From contig CASKJV010000008.1 of assembly GCA_949388605.1 (NCBI GenBank), positions 1 through 64,000 on the forward strand: DNA of 64,000 bases, given 5' to 3'. Shown piece after piece: positions 9,782-20,500 of the stretch (its first letter is position 1; each line of letters begins with the position of its first letter). Position numbers and translations under genes: made by a program. This DNA is from an uncultured Clostridia bacterium (GTDB lineage: Bacteria > Bacillota > Clostridia > TANB77 > CAG-508). Under the pieces are notes generated by a model that saw only the letters and a program-made list of their open reading frames with translations, had not been told where the DNA came from and ran no database searches.

Positions 9782-12700
9782 TTATTCGTCGTCATCAAGA
9801 GAATCTAAATCCTCAAAAATCTTCTCATCAGGGATTTCATCTTCATCTAAAATATTGGTATAGAATTCGTCTCCATCTTCTTCATCTTGTTCTTCAACTT
9901 CTTCATTAACTTCTGTTAAATTTTCTGACTCAAGTTCACTTTCGTCGACTCTTTCTTCAATACCATCCATACCTTCTTCAGTATGTTCTTTAATTTCAAT
10001 TTCCTCATCAGTTTCACTATAAAGTTTAATGTCAAGACCTAAAGATTGTAATTCTTTAATTAAAACTTTAAATGATTCTGGAATTCCTGGTTCAGGTATA
10101 TTTTCACCTTTTACGATAGCTTCATATGTTTTTACTCTACCAACAACATCGTCTGATTTCATTGTTAAAATTTCTTGTAATGTATATGCAGCACCATAAG
10201 CTTCTAATGCCCAAACTTCCATCTCTCCAAATCTTTGTCCACCAAATTGTGCTTTACCTCCAAGAGGTTGTTGTGTAACTAATGAGTATGGTCCAGTTGA
10301 ACGAGCATGTATTTTATCATCAACTAAGTGGTGAAGTTTTAACATGTACATTACACCAACTGTAATTGGATGATCAAATGGTTCTCCTGTTCTACCATCA
10401 TATAGTATAGATTTACCATTTGTTTCAAGTCCTGCTGTTTCAAGCATTGCTTCAATGTCTTCTTCTGTTGCACCATCAAATACTGGTGTAGCCATTTTCC
10501 ATCCAAGAAGCCTTGCAGCAGCACCTAAGTGAACTTCAAGCACCTGTCCTAAGTTCATACGAGAAGGTACACCTAATGGGTTTAATACAACATCTACTGG
10601 TGTTCCATCTGGTAAGAATGGCATATCTTCTTCTGGTAATATTCTTGAAATAACACCTTTATTACCATGACGTCCAGCCATTTTATCTCCGACAGATATT
10701 TTTCTTTTTTGTGCTATATAAATTCTAATTACTTGATTTACTCCAGGAGCTAATTCATCTGAATTTTCTCTAGTAAATATTTTAACATCTACTACAGTTC
10801 CTTGTTCTCCATGAGGAACTCTTAATGATGTATCTCTAACTTCTCTCGCTTTTTCACCAAAGATAGCTCTTAATAATCTTTCTTCTGCTGTTAGTTCTGT
10901 TTCACCTTTTGGTGTAACTTTACCAACTAATATATCTCCAGGTCCAACTTCAGCACCAATTCTGATAATTCCATTATCATCTAAGTCGCGAAGTGAATCT
11001 TCGCCAACATTTGGAATATCTCTAGTAATTTCTTCTGGACCTAATTTTGTATCACGACATTCACAATCGTAATCTTCAATATGCATTGATGTTAAAACAT
11101 CTTCTTTAACTAATCTTTCATTTAAAAGAATAGCATCCTCGTAGTTATAACCTTCCCAAGTTGTAAATGCAATAAGTAAGTTTTTACCTAAAGCCATTTC
11201 ACCTTTTTGTGTAGCTGGTCCGTCTGCTATAACGTCTCCACGTTTAACAGCTTCTCCTTCTTTAACTATTGGTCTTTGGTTAATACATGTACTACCATTT
11301 GTTCTCTTGAATTTTCTTAAAGTATAAGTTCTTTTCTTTCCTAATTCGTTTTTGATAACAATCTTATCACCTTCAACAGTTTCTACAGTACCATTTTCTT
11401 CAGCTAAAACCATAACACCTGAATCTTTAGCTGCTTTATATTCGATACCTGTTCCAACCATAGGTGAATCTGTAATCATTAATGGAACTGCTTGACGTTG
11501 CATGTTTGATCCCATTAATGCACGGTTAGCATCATCATGCTCTAAGAAAGGAATCATAGCTGCACCAACAGAAACTAATTGTTTTGGTGAAACATCTATG
11601 TAATCAACTTTTGTTTTTTCAATTTCTTTGATTTCTGCACGATCTCTAACTCTTACTCTGTTATTTATTAAACAGTTATTTTCATCAAGTGGTTCTGATG
11701 CTTGGCAAATAATAAATTGATCTTCTTCATCAGCTGTCATATATGTTACTTCATCAGTTACTTGACAAGTTTCTTTATTTATTTTTCTATATGGAGTTTC
11801 GATAAATCCATAGTCATTTATAATTGCAAATGTAGATAATGCTGAAATTAATCCAATGTTTGGTCCTTCTGGAGATTCAATTGGACATAATCTACCATAG
11901 TGAGTATAGTGAATATCACGAACTTCGAAACCAGCTCTTTCTCTAGATAAACCACCAGGTCCTAATGCAGAAATTCTTCTCTTATGAGTTAATTCTGATA
12001 GTGGGTTAGTTTGATCCATAAATTGAGATAATTGAGAACTTCCAAAGAATTCCCTAATAGATGATGTAATAGGTTTTGTATTAATTAAAGATTGTGGTGT
12101 TACAACATCTAAATCTTGTAATGTCATTCTTTCACGGACAACTCTTTCAAGTCTTGTTAAACCGATTCTAAATTGATTTTGTAATAATTCACCAACACAT
12201 CTAATACGTCTATTTCCTAAATGATCTATATCATCTATTCTTCCAAGTCTTGGTTTAGATGGTTCTGTAATATAAATATTGTAATCTAAGTTCAATAAAT
12301 AGTTTACAGAGGCTAAAACATCTTCTGTTGTAACATGTTTTGGAATTAATTCATCGATGTTTTCTTCAATAGCTTTTCTTAATTCTTTATCATTGTTTGT
12401 TGTTTCTAAAATATGTTGTAATGCAGTATAATTTACATCAACTTTAATTTTTAAATCTTCAGCTATTTGAGGATCCACATAAGCTCTAATATCTACTGTT
12501 CCATTTCCTATAACTTTAGCTTTTTTACCTTCTATATTTACATATACAGAATTTATTCCACTATCTTGGATTTCTTTAGCAGTTTCTCTTGAAATAACTT
12601 CATCTTTTTCTACTAAAACTTCTCCTGTTTCTGGATTTACAACTGCTTCATATGCAATATGTTCAGCAATTCTTGAAGCTAAACTTAATTTTTTGTTGTA

Positions 12701-13531
12701 TTTATATCTACCAACTTTTGATAAATCATAACGTCTGCTATCAAAGAATAGGCCATCAAATAATGTTCTAGCAGCGTCAACTGTAGGTAGTTCACCTGGT
12801 CTTAATTTTTTATAAATTTCTATTAAAGATTCATCAGCATTTTTAATAGGATCTTTAGCAATAGTTGCTAATAATTTATCATCTTCTCCGAAAAAATCTA
12901 TTATTTTTTCATCTGTATCTAATCCTAATGCTCTTAATAAACATGTAACTGGTAATTTTCTTGTTCTATCAATTCTTACCCAAAATACATCATTGCTATC
13001 TGTTTCATATTCTATCCATGCACCTCTAATAGGCATTACAGTAGCTGTATATAATTTTTTACCTACTTTATCGTAACTAGAATCATAATAACATCCAGGA
13101 GAACGAACTAACTGGCTTACTACAACTCTTTCTGCACCATTTATAACAAATGTACCACTATCTGTCATAAGTGGGAAATCTCCTAAGTAGATTTCTTGCT
13201 CTTTGATTTCTCCAGTCTCACGGTTAATTAATCTAACTTTAACGTGTAGTCTAGTAGAATAAGTAGCATCTCTTTCCTTTGATTCTTCTAATGAATATTT
13301 TGTTGTATCTTCCATATAGTAATCAAAGAATTCTAATACTAAATTTCCTGAATAGTCAGCTATAGGTGAAATATCTTTTAATACTTCTCCTAACCCTTCT
13401 TTAATAAACCATTCATAAGAATCTTTTTGAACTTTTAATAAGTTAGGGATTTCAACAAAATCACCTATTTTAGAAAAAGTTTTACGTACACATTTCTCGT
13501 GTACAACGTCTTTTACTTGAATTTTTTTCAA
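9782..13531 (-). CDS. rpoB: RNA polymerase beta subunit
   Basis: The 1249-residue beta subunit carries the expected landmarks. The rifampicin-region sequence [18 protein letters not shown] with downstream [12 protein letters not shown] looks wild type. The [12 protein letters not shown] motif and the C-terminal clamp segment ([18 protein letters not shown]) are also present. The last ~75 residues are strongly acidic (Glu/Asp-rich, ending LDSLDDDE), making it longer than the 1190-residue B. subtilis protein. The ATG is preceded by GAAGGTGG. rplJ/rplL are not upstream. Instead the gene has its own near-consensus promoter and a structured ~120-nt leader, so rpoB-rpoC appears to form its own unit. 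Confidence 0.98.
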   Translation of the reverse strand: MKKIQVKDVVHEKCVRKTFSKIGDFVEIPNLLKVQKDSYEWFIKEGLGEVLKDISPIADYSGNLVLEFFDYYMEDTTKYSLEESKERDATYSTRLHVKVRLINRETGEIKEQEIYLGDFPLMTDSGTFVINGAERVVVSQLVRSPGCYYDSSYDKVGKKLYTATVMPIRGAWIEYETDSNDVFWVRIDRTRKLPVTCLLRALGLDTDEKIIDFFGEDDKLLATIAKDPIKNADESLIEIYKKLRPGELPTVDAARTLFDGLFFDSRRYDLSKVGRYKYNKKLSLASRIAEHIAYEAVVNPETGEVLVEKDEVISRETAKEIQDSGINSVYVNIEGKKAKVIGNGTVDIRAYVDPQIAEDLKIKVDVNYTALQHILETTNNDKELRKAIEENIDELIPKHVTTEDVLASVNYLLNLDYNIYITEPSKPRLGRIDDIDHLGNRRIRCVGELLQNQFRIGLTRLERVVRERMTLQDLDVVTPQSLINTKPITSSIREFFGSSQLSQFMDQTNPLSELTHKRRISALGPGGLSRERAGFEVRDIHYTHYGRLCPIESPEGPNIGLISALSTFAIINDYGFIETPYRKINKETCQVTDEVTYMTADEEDQFIICQASEPLDENNCLINNRVRVRDRAEIKEIEKTKVDYIDVSPKQLVSVGAAMIPFLEHDDANRALMGSNMQRQAVPLMITDSPMVGTGIEYKAAKDSGVMVLAEENGTVETVEGDKIVIKNELGKKRTYTLRKFKRTNGSTCINQRPIVKEGEAVKRGDVIADGPATQKGEMALGKNLLIAFTTWEGYNYEDAILLNERLVKEDVLTSMHIEDYDCECRDTKLGPEEITRDIPNVGEDSLRDLDDNGIIRIGAEVGPGDILVGKVTPKGETELTAEERLLRAIFGEKAREVRDTSLRVPHGEQGTVVDVKIFTRENSDELAPGVNQVIRIYIAQKRKISVGDKMAGRHGNKGVISRILPEEDMPFLPDGTPVDVVLNPLGVPSRMNLGQVLEVHLGAAARLLGWKMATPVFDGATEEDIEAMLETAGLETNGKSILYDGRTGEPFDHPITVGVMYMLKLHHLVDDKIHARSTGPYSLVTQQPLGGKAQFGGQRFGEMEVWALEAYGAAYTLQEILTMKSDDVVGRVKTYEAIVKGENIPEPGIPESFKVLIKELQSLGLDIKLYSETDEEIEIKEHTEEGMDGIEERVDESELESENLTEVNEEVEEQDEEDGDEFYTNILDEDEIPDEKIFEDLDSLDDDE

Positions 13532-13581
13532 AATAAAATACCACCTTCATAATAAATTTAGCAGGTAATAATGTATATTTG

Positions 13582-13689
13582 ATTTAATAGGTCCTTCTTG
13601 CAATAAAAGGTTTTTATAAAAAAAGATATCCCTGCCAAAAAACATCTTTCTTAAATAGTTCCTCTTTTACTCAATTCCTCCTATTAAAT
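13582..13689 (-). promoter_or_regulatory. Structured 5' leader of rpoB
   Basis: In the minus-strand transcript ATTTAATAGG (13680-13689) can pair perfectly with CCTATTAAAT (13582-13591), closing a ~108-nt domain. Inside, AAAGAT and ATCTTT flank a G-rich loop and are followed by seven U, an attenuator-like arrangement. An AGGAGG starts inside the closing helix. I match this to no named riboswitch. The fold is seen by eye only. Confidence 0.5.
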
Positions 13690-13746
13690 TTTCACGTTAT
13701 ATATTTATGGTAACAAGACGGACTTATCCCATAAAATCACTACAAT

Positions 13747-13775
13747 ATTATATAATATTATGTTAAATTAGTCAA
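13747..13775 (-). promoter_or_regulatory. rpoB promoter
   Basis: On the minus strand TTGACT (13775-13770), a 17-nt spacer and TATAAT (13752-13747) form a near-perfect vegetative promoter facing rpoB. The start codon is ~215 nt downstream. A diverged copy lies at 17007-17035. The rest of the 576-bp gap toward 14108 shows no further gene. Confidence 0.85.
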
Positions 13776-14107
13776 GCTTTTTTATTCGTAATACTATACA
13801 CTTTTTGTAATTTTTGTGTTACAATGGACTATATAAAAAATGATTAAAACTCATAAAAAATTGCAAATTTTGTAAATTAGATTAAAAAGAATAGAAAATG
13901 CCATTATTGAAGAAGCGCCTAATTTATATATTACTCCTTCTTTAGGTTCTTTGGTAAATAACAATTTGACTGTTAATATTATAATTCATAGTCACACTTA
14001 CATTGTAAATCATAATTATAAAAATAAAATTAATTAACAAACAATTTTATTAACTCAATATGATTTAAGTTTAGTTCTCATAATTTATAATATGAAAGGT
14101 TCTAAAA

Positions 14108-14704
14108 ATGGAAAAATTATTTGAATTACGTAATAAATTAAATATTAAAAAAATTGCATTAACAGCAATAATTATTTTAGTAATTATATGTTTAATTTTT
14201 CTTACTCTTAGTATAATTAAACACAATAAAAAAAATAATAATTTAAATTCAAAATTTATTAGTTCTGATAATTCTATAAGTGTTGAATTATCAAATAAAT
14301 ATAATTTATCTAAATATAAGTCAGTTCAAGATTATATTTTAGAATTAAGATCACCTAATAATATAAACATCTTTTTTTCTCATAAAGATTTAATTGAAAA
14401 CAGAACTTTTAATGATATAGTTTCTTCTGATAAAAAGTTTTATATAGAAAATTTTAATAGCTATTCAAATTTATCTGATATTGCAGAATTAACTGTAAAT
14501 GGATATCCTGCTTATTCATATAGTTTTCATTATTTAGACAGTAAAGATGAAAGAACCCCATATTATTTACAAATACTTTGGATAGAAACTGAGAATGGGT
14601 ATTATATAATAGATATTGAATTTCCACTTAATTTTCTTGATAGCAATTCTAGTATAATAAATGATTTAATTAGTAATCTAACTTTTAGTTTCATAAAGCA
14701 ATAG
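14108..14704 (+). CDS. Small single-pass membrane protein of unknown function
   Basis: The 198-residue protein has a charged N-terminus, one strong membrane helix at residues ~18-38 (IALTAIIILVIICLIF) and an extracellular domain of ~150 residues. Short beta-rich stretches such as PAYSYSFHYLD and YYIIDIEFPLNF vaguely suggest a PsbP/Mog1-like fold, a weak impression. There is no lipobox Cys. The start follows GAAAGGT. It is one of few plus-strand genes here, divergent from rpoB and convergent with the surface-protein gene 14795-16681, with which it shares a bidirectional terminator. A decayed partial copy lies at ~17110-17362, so the gene was part of a duplication. Confidence 0.75.
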   Translation: MEKLFELRNKLNIKKIALTAIIILVIICLIFLTLSIIKHNKKNNNLNSKFISSDNSISVELSNKYNLSKYKSVQDYILELRSPNNINIFFSHKDLIENRTFNDIVSSDKKFYIENFNSYSNLSDIAELTVNGYPAYSYSFHYLDSKDERTPYYLQILWIETENGYYIIDIEFPLNFLDSNSSIINDLISNLTFSFIKQ

Positions 14705-14746
14705 AATTGTATGCATTTATTTCCTAAAGAACTTCTATAATACAAC

Positions 14747-14790
14747 AAAAGAATCTTATTATGAATTCTCACTCATAATAAGATTCTTTT
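14747..14790. terminator. Bidirectional terminator
   Basis: The arms gaatcttattatga and tcataataagattc pair perfectly and are flanked by A-runs on the left and T-runs on the right. The hairpin can end both the plus-strand 14108 gene and the minus-strand 14795 gene. A similar hairpin is found at 17503-17544. Confidence 0.9.
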
Positions 14791-14794
14791 ATAT

Positions 14795-16681
14795 TTATTT
14801 TGCATCTTTATTTGTATTTTTCTTTTTTTTAATTATAATTATAACAACATTTACTACAATTACTAATATTATCACAACTCCTATAGCTATTGGTAGTATA
14901 TCACCTGTATGTGGTATATTATTAATTTGTGTATTTATTTTGTTTTCTCCTTGATTTGCAACATTATTTGTTCCATTTTGTTGTTCTCCAATTGGAGTCC
15001 ATTTTGCATATAATGTAATATTATTTTCTGGTGTATATTCTTTAGCATTTATATCCATTACTTTATTTTGGCATTCTGCTTCTTTATACCATCCTTCAAA
15101 TTTATACCCTTCTCTTGTTGGAATAATAACTGATACAGTACTTGCTTTCCACACTGCATATAATATTTTTGTTTTTCCTTTTGTTAACTTAACTACATTT
15201 TGCTCATCATTATATAATTTTTCTTTACCTTTTTCCTCTGACCATCCAATAAAATTATATTTTGCTGTTTTATGTGATATATCAGCTCCTTCATAATTAT
15301 TACTAAATGTTACAGTATATTCTCTACTATATCCATTTTTATTTAATGTCTTTTCTTCATTATATTTATGAATACTATTATTAGTATTTCCTGTAGTGTT
15401 TCCATTTCCATCATATTTTATTGTATATGTAATTTCTTCGAAAGTTGCTGTGTATGTTATATCAGTATTAAAATTATTATCTACATATGGTATATCTATT
15501 ATTTCACCATTATCACTACGTTTCCATCCTGCAAACTTATATCCTGTTTCATTGTTAAGATTTTCTTCATCCCATAATATAGCTTTTGGTAAAAGATCTG
15601 TTTTATTACTCATTTCAGATTTACTTTTTCCTTGTGAACTCTTATATTTGTCATATTCAGGTAATATATAATTTGTTGCTTCACCAAAATCAAATGATAT
15701 AACTATACCTTTGAATAAATGTGCAGATGTTGAAAGTATAGTAGCTTTTTCTTCTAAATTATTTGTATTTATAAACTGAGCTGGCAAAAAAATTGATAGT
15801 CCAGTAGGTAATTTTGATGGTGCATATATTTCTTCTAATGCTGTACATTCATATAATACAGCATCTACATTGGTTACGTTACTCATGTCCCAATTACTTA
15901 AATTTAATGTTGTTAAACTACTGCAGTTCATGAACATTCTTCTCATATTTATTACATTACTTGTGTTCCAATTATTTAATTCTAATGTTGTTAGATTATT
16001 ACAACCATTAAACATATATTCCATATCTTTTACATTACTTGTGTTCCAATTATTTAAATCTAAAGTTTTTAAGCTTTTACAATTGTAAAACATATAACTC
16101 ATTTCTGTTACTTTTTCTACTTTAAAGTTTTCCAAACCAATAATTGACGTTAATTGTCTACAATTAGCAAACATAGAATTCGTAGCTTCTACCACACTTG
16201 TATCCCAATTATGTAAATCTAAAGTTTTTAAGCTTTTACAATTGTAAAACATATAATTCATTTGTGTTACTCTACTTGTATTTAAATAATTAATATTATT
16301 AATTGTTACAAGTTCTGTTAATCCCTGGAATAATTGTGTAGAAATATTAGGTGCATAAACTTCGTTTGCAAATGTAATAGTTTTAATGTTTTCTTTTCCA
16401 CAACTGTTCCAAAAAGCTTCTAAAACAAAATCAACAATAGTTCCTGTATCACTTGTACTAGAAATGGTAACTTCTCCTGTTGTACTATCAAAAGTAGCAT
16501 TTACATTCATACCCACAATTTGTGATATAGTTGGTTCTGCTAAAAAAGTTTTTCTAGAATTTGATGAAATTTCAAATTCTGTATTTGTTAATTTATACAT
16601 ACCAATCAACATTAAACATATTGATAGTAGTCCTAAAAATAAAAGTAATTTAAATCTTTCTTTTTTAACTATTTTATTCAC
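14795..16681 (-). CDS. BspA-type leucine-rich-repeat surface protein, sortase-anchored
   Basis: The 628-residue protein starts at GTG, six nt after AAGGAG. A signal/anchor helix lies at residues ~12-33. Residues ~95-290 hold DUF285/BspA-type leucine-rich repeats with the recurring NWNTSNV, MNYMFYNCKSL and LTTLNLSNW units. Residues ~420-560 are InlB-type repeats (GYKFEGWYKE, TLYAKWTP). Then follow an Asn-rich spacer, an IPHTGD sortase-like signal near residue 589, a hydrophobic helix and a Lys-rich tail. I infer a wall-attached adhesin. The InlB module resembles that of the 1-3832 protein, and the C-terminus resembles that of 17549-21487. A copy of the rpoB promoter lies about 325 bp upstream of the start. 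Confidence 0.88.
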   Translation of the reverse strand: MNKIVKKERFKLLLFLGLLSICLMLIGMYKLTNTEFEISSNSRKTFLAEPTISQIVGMNVNATFDSTTGEVTISSTSDTGTIVDFVLEAFWNSCGKENIKTITFANEVYAPNISTQLFQGLTELVTINNINYLNTSRVTQMNYMFYNCKSLKTLDLHNWDTSVVEATNSMFANCRQLTSIIGLENFKVEKVTEMSYMFYNCKSLKTLDLNNWNTSNVKDMEYMFNGCNNLTTLELNNWNTSNVINMRRMFMNCSSLTTLNLSNWDMSNVTNVDAVLYECTALEEIYAPSKLPTGLSIFLPAQFINTNNLEEKATILSTSAHLFKGIVISFDFGEATNYILPEYDKYKSSQGKSKSEMSNKTDLLPKAILWDEENLNNETGYKFAGWKRSDNGEIIDIPYVDNNFNTDITYTATFEEITYTIKYDGNGNTTGNTNNSIHKYNEEKTLNKNGYSREYTVTFSNNYEGADISHKTAKYNFIGWSEEKGKEKLYNDEQNVVKLTKGKTKILYAVWKASTVSVIIPTREGYKFEGWYKEAECQNKVMDINAKEYTPENNITLYAKWTPIGEQQNGTNNVANQGENKINTQINNIPHTGDILPIAIGVVIILVIVVNVVIIIIKKKKNTNKDAK

Positions 16682-17006
16682 TTTTTTCTCCTTTGTAATA
16701 TATTAATTTACATTTTATTTACACTATATTTTTATATTGTATAATAATATTATAAAATTTTTATTTAATAATGTACATAACAGTTATATTACAAATTAAA
16801 GTTATTATTATTACAGATTTTGAAGACTATTATTTATTTCTATTATTCTCTGTCTTTTCAATTTTAGCAAAATACTTTTACAGATTCTCATCCTTTTTTT
16901 TGTGTAATTACTAATGACATATTTAATATTTTTAAAATACAAATTAAATTTTCACGTTATATATTTATGGTAACAAAACGGAATTATCCCACAAAATCAC
17001 TACAAT

Positions 17007-17035
17007 ATTATATAACATTATGTTAAATTAGTTAA
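17007..17035 (-). promoter_or_regulatory. Duplicated rpoB-type promoter
   Basis: TTAACT (17035-17030), 17 nt and TATAAT (17012-17007) sit in ~95 bp that match the rpoB promoter region (13694-13790) with few changes, including the tract ttcacgttatatatttatgg. It faces the surface-protein gene 14795-16681. Homology stops where the rpoB leader fold would begin. Confidence 0.75.
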
Positions 17036-17109
17036 GCTTTTTACTTCTAAAGATATACACTTTTTGCATTTTTTATGATATAATTAAATGTAATTTATAG
17101 AGGAATATA

Positions 17110-17362
17110 AAATTTTATAAAAAACTTTACCAGTTACTCAAATTTATCTGAAGTTGCTGAATTAACTATAAGTGACCATCCTGCTTATTCATATAGTTTT
17201 CATTATTTAGATAGCAAGAATAATAAAACATCAAATTATTTACAAATAATTTGAATAGAAACTTAAAATGTTATTACATACTAGATATAGAATTTCCTCT
17301 TGAGTCTCTTAATACAAATTATAATATAATAAATTAATTAATTAATAAATTTAAAATGATTT
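17110..17362 (+). pseudogene. Decayed copy of the 14108-14704 membrane protein gene
   Basis: The stretch matches the last ~250 bp of the 14108 gene. Shared tracts include cctgcttattcatatag, ttttcattatttaga and attatttacaaata. In the aligned frame there are stops where the intact gene reads Trp and Glu (aatttgaatagaaacttaa). The membrane-helix part and start are missing. About 600 bp appear deleted between the promoter copy and this remnant. Confidence 0.85.
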
Positions 17363-17380
17363 AAAGTTCAAAAAAAGAAG

Positions 17381-17502
17381 AGAACAAAAATGGAGAATAT
17401 TTAACCTGCAAAAAATAAAAATTTACTGAATTGTCTATGTCTTTGTTCGTGTACCATTTTTTTCCAACAGCTTCTATAATAGGATTTCCAAAGCAATTTC
17501 CT
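17381..17502. repeat. Diverged copy D of the terminator-linked three-hairpin repeat
   Basis: It begins agaacaaaaatggagaatat, matching agaacaaaagtggacgatat of copies A and B, and shares aaaatttact and tttgttcg. Its right end ctataataggattt / caatttcct echoes the AGTAGGAA hairpin. It directly abuts the terminator at 17503. Confidence 0.6.
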
Positions 17503-17544
17503 AAAAAAATCTTATTATGAATATCTATCATAATAAGATTTTTT
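17503..17544 (-). terminator. Terminator of the 17549-21487 gene
   Basis: The stem aatcttattatga / tcataataagatt has A- and T-runs on the two sides. It is very similar to the hairpin at 14747-14790, in line with the segmental duplication. Confidence 0.85.
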
Positions 17545-17548
17545 AATT

Positions 17549-20500
17549 TTATTTTACATCTTCATTTGTATTTTTATTTTTCCTAATTACAATTATAACA
17601 ACATTTATTAAAATTGACACTAATATTATTGTTACTGCAAGTATTGGTAATACATCACCTGTATTTGGTATCATACTTGTCTCTAAATTATTTTCATTCA
17701 AATTAGTTTTAGTATTTAAACTACTATTTTTTACAATATTTTTATTAATATTATTTGTTTTATTGTTATTTTTTTCATTATTTCTGTTAGTATCATTTAT
17801 TTTATTGTTATTGTTATTATTATTGCTGTTGTTATCATTGTTGTTGTCATTGTCGTTGTCATTGTCGTTGTTATCATTGTTGTTGTTGTCATTGTTGTTG
17901 TCATTGTTGTTGTCGTCATTGTTGTTATCGTTATTGTCATTGTTATCGTTATTGTCATTGTTATCGTTGTTGTCATTGTTGTTGTCGTTGTCATTGTTGT
18001 TGTCGTTGTCATTGTTGTTGTCGTTGTTATCGTTGTTGTCATTATTATCTTCTTTTACAAAATATACTTCTATTACATTTTCGTCTTCTTTTTCAGTAAT
18101 CACTAAAGGTAGATTTAATATTTTTTCTACTTTATATCCTTCTAATGTGTTATTCTCAATATTTTCTGCTATCATATCTTTGGAGATTATTTCACCTACT
18201 GTTGTTTCTATATTCTCTGTTTTTTTATTATCCAAAATATTATCATAATAATATTCAATTTTATAATCTACTTTATTAACTTCTGTTTCTTCTGATACAT
18301 AATAAATACTAATTATCTCTCTATCTATTGCTGAATCTGGTATCTCTTTTGTATCATCTAATTTATACCCTTCATATTTGTTAGCTGGGGCTATTTGGTC
18401 TTTATCTATAATAATTTTTTGTTCTAACACTTGTATTTTAGCTTGTACTGTTTGTTCCTCTGCTTTTATTTCATCTTTATAATACTCTACCTTATAACTT
18501 ACATCTTTTTGTTGTTCTTCATCTATTACATAGTACACTTTAATTACTGTTTCAGGTTTTACTTCATTTGGTAGATTTTCAACCATATCGTTATCTAACT
18601 CTATTTTATCTAGTTTATACCCTCTATATTTGTTTAATGGTGCTACTTCTTCTTTATTTATAAGTATATTTTCTTCTAGTTCTTGTATTTTAGTTTCTAC
18701 TATTTGCTCATCTGCTTTTATTTCATCTTTATAATACTCTACCTTATAACTTACATCTTTTTGTTGTTCTTCATCTATTACATAGTACACTTTAATTACT
18801 GTTTCAGGTTTTACTTCATTTGGTAGATTTTCAACCATCTCGTTGTCTAACTCTATTTTATCTAGTTTATACCCTCTATATTTGTTTAATGGCGCTACTT
18901 CTTCTTTATTTATAAGTATATTTTCTTCTGATTCTTGTATTTTAGTTTCTACTATTTGCTCATCTGCTTTTATCTCATCTTTATAATACTCTATCTTATA
19001 ACTTACATCTTTTTGTTGTTCTATTGTATTTTTTACATAATATACTTGTACTATTCCTCCATTCGTTACTAATGATGGTATTTCTTTTGTATTATCTAAC
19101 TTATATCCATCATATTTATTGGCTGGAGCAATTATTGATTTATCTACATAAATATCGCTTTGTAATTGTGTTAATACTTGAATTACTTTTTGTTCTACTT
19201 TTACATTTTCTTTATAGTATTCTACTGTATAACTCAAACTTACATATGTAGGATTTTTTATATAATATACTCTTATTACATCGTTAGGTTTTACCCTATC
19301 TGGAATTGTACTATCAAGATTTAACCTATATCCTGCGTATTTATTTAATGGTGCTATTTCATTTTTATTTATAGGAATATAATCATCTAATCCTGTAATT
19401 ACAGTTGTTATTGTTTTTTCCTCTTCTATATATGCATTTTTATAATATATTACTTTATAATTATATTGTTTTAAATCATAAGTTACTTCTACTTGTATAT
19501 TTTCTGTAATATTTTTAAGTTGCAATATATATGTATCATCTTCATTTGCTTCAAATGGACATTCTTCTCCATTAATTTTAATACTAACAATTTCGTAATG
19601 TTTATTTGGAGTCATAATAATTTCTTTTGTACAATCATCTTGATATTTTACACTTTCATATACTTCATCATTACTTCCAGAAATAGTTCCACCTTCTCCA
19701 TTTACTGAAGTTTTTATTGTATAAGTTTTTCTTTCATTGTTTACTCTTAATTCAGGTACTTCTGGAATTGCAGTATCTACACTTTCCTCACTTATTTTTA
19801 TATATGTAGCTTGTCCTCCAGAAGCATTTTCATAACCAGCTAATATGTATGAATTATCACTTATTGTTGCTACATCGTAAAAAATTTCATCATTAGTATA
19901 TCCAAATTCTTGTGCCCATTCTAGTTTTCCTTCTGCATTTACTTTTGCTGCTATACCTATAGAACTTCCTTTATTAGTTGATACTGGTGTTGTTTTTATA
20001 TCATATCCTGATTCTGTATTTCTTCCTATTTCTTGTAAGTTTCCTTGACTTGATGTTCCTGCTAAAATTATTCCATTGTCTCTAGTTAAATCCATATTAT
20101 AGAAATCATCATTTCCAGTTCCACCTATATCTCTTGCCCATTCTATTTTTAAATCAGGTGTTATTTTCATAACAAAACCGTCTGTACCACCTTTTGATGT
20201 TAATTCTATTGGTTTTCCTGATTTTGTATCTTCTCCTGGAAAGCTTATTGTTCCTGAGAATATACCTGCATAATATATTTCTCCATTTTGTCCTTTTTGT
20301 AGATTATGTATTTTATGATTATCATCATTATATCCACTTTCTGCTTTTGTATCTAAAAAGTCTTTTACTTGTAAAGTTTCTTTATCTACTAATAATATTA
20401 CAAACTTACTGTCCCCAATAGTTGTTTTTTTACCTGCTCTATCTGTAATTTCTTGTGAACCTACATATGCACTTATTAAATATCCTTCTTCTGTATCTAT

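Noticed and set aside
13582-13689. Known riboswitch, T-box or L10 leader before rpoB
   Set aside because: No T-box NTGGNACCGCG-type motif or other familiar core; the L10 leader normally precedes rplJ, which is absent here.
17763-18248. Leu/Ser-rich plus ORF and Thr-rich minus ORF over the triplet tract
   Set aside because: Frame shadows of the Asn/Asp stalk; the real frame continues through the whole surface protein.
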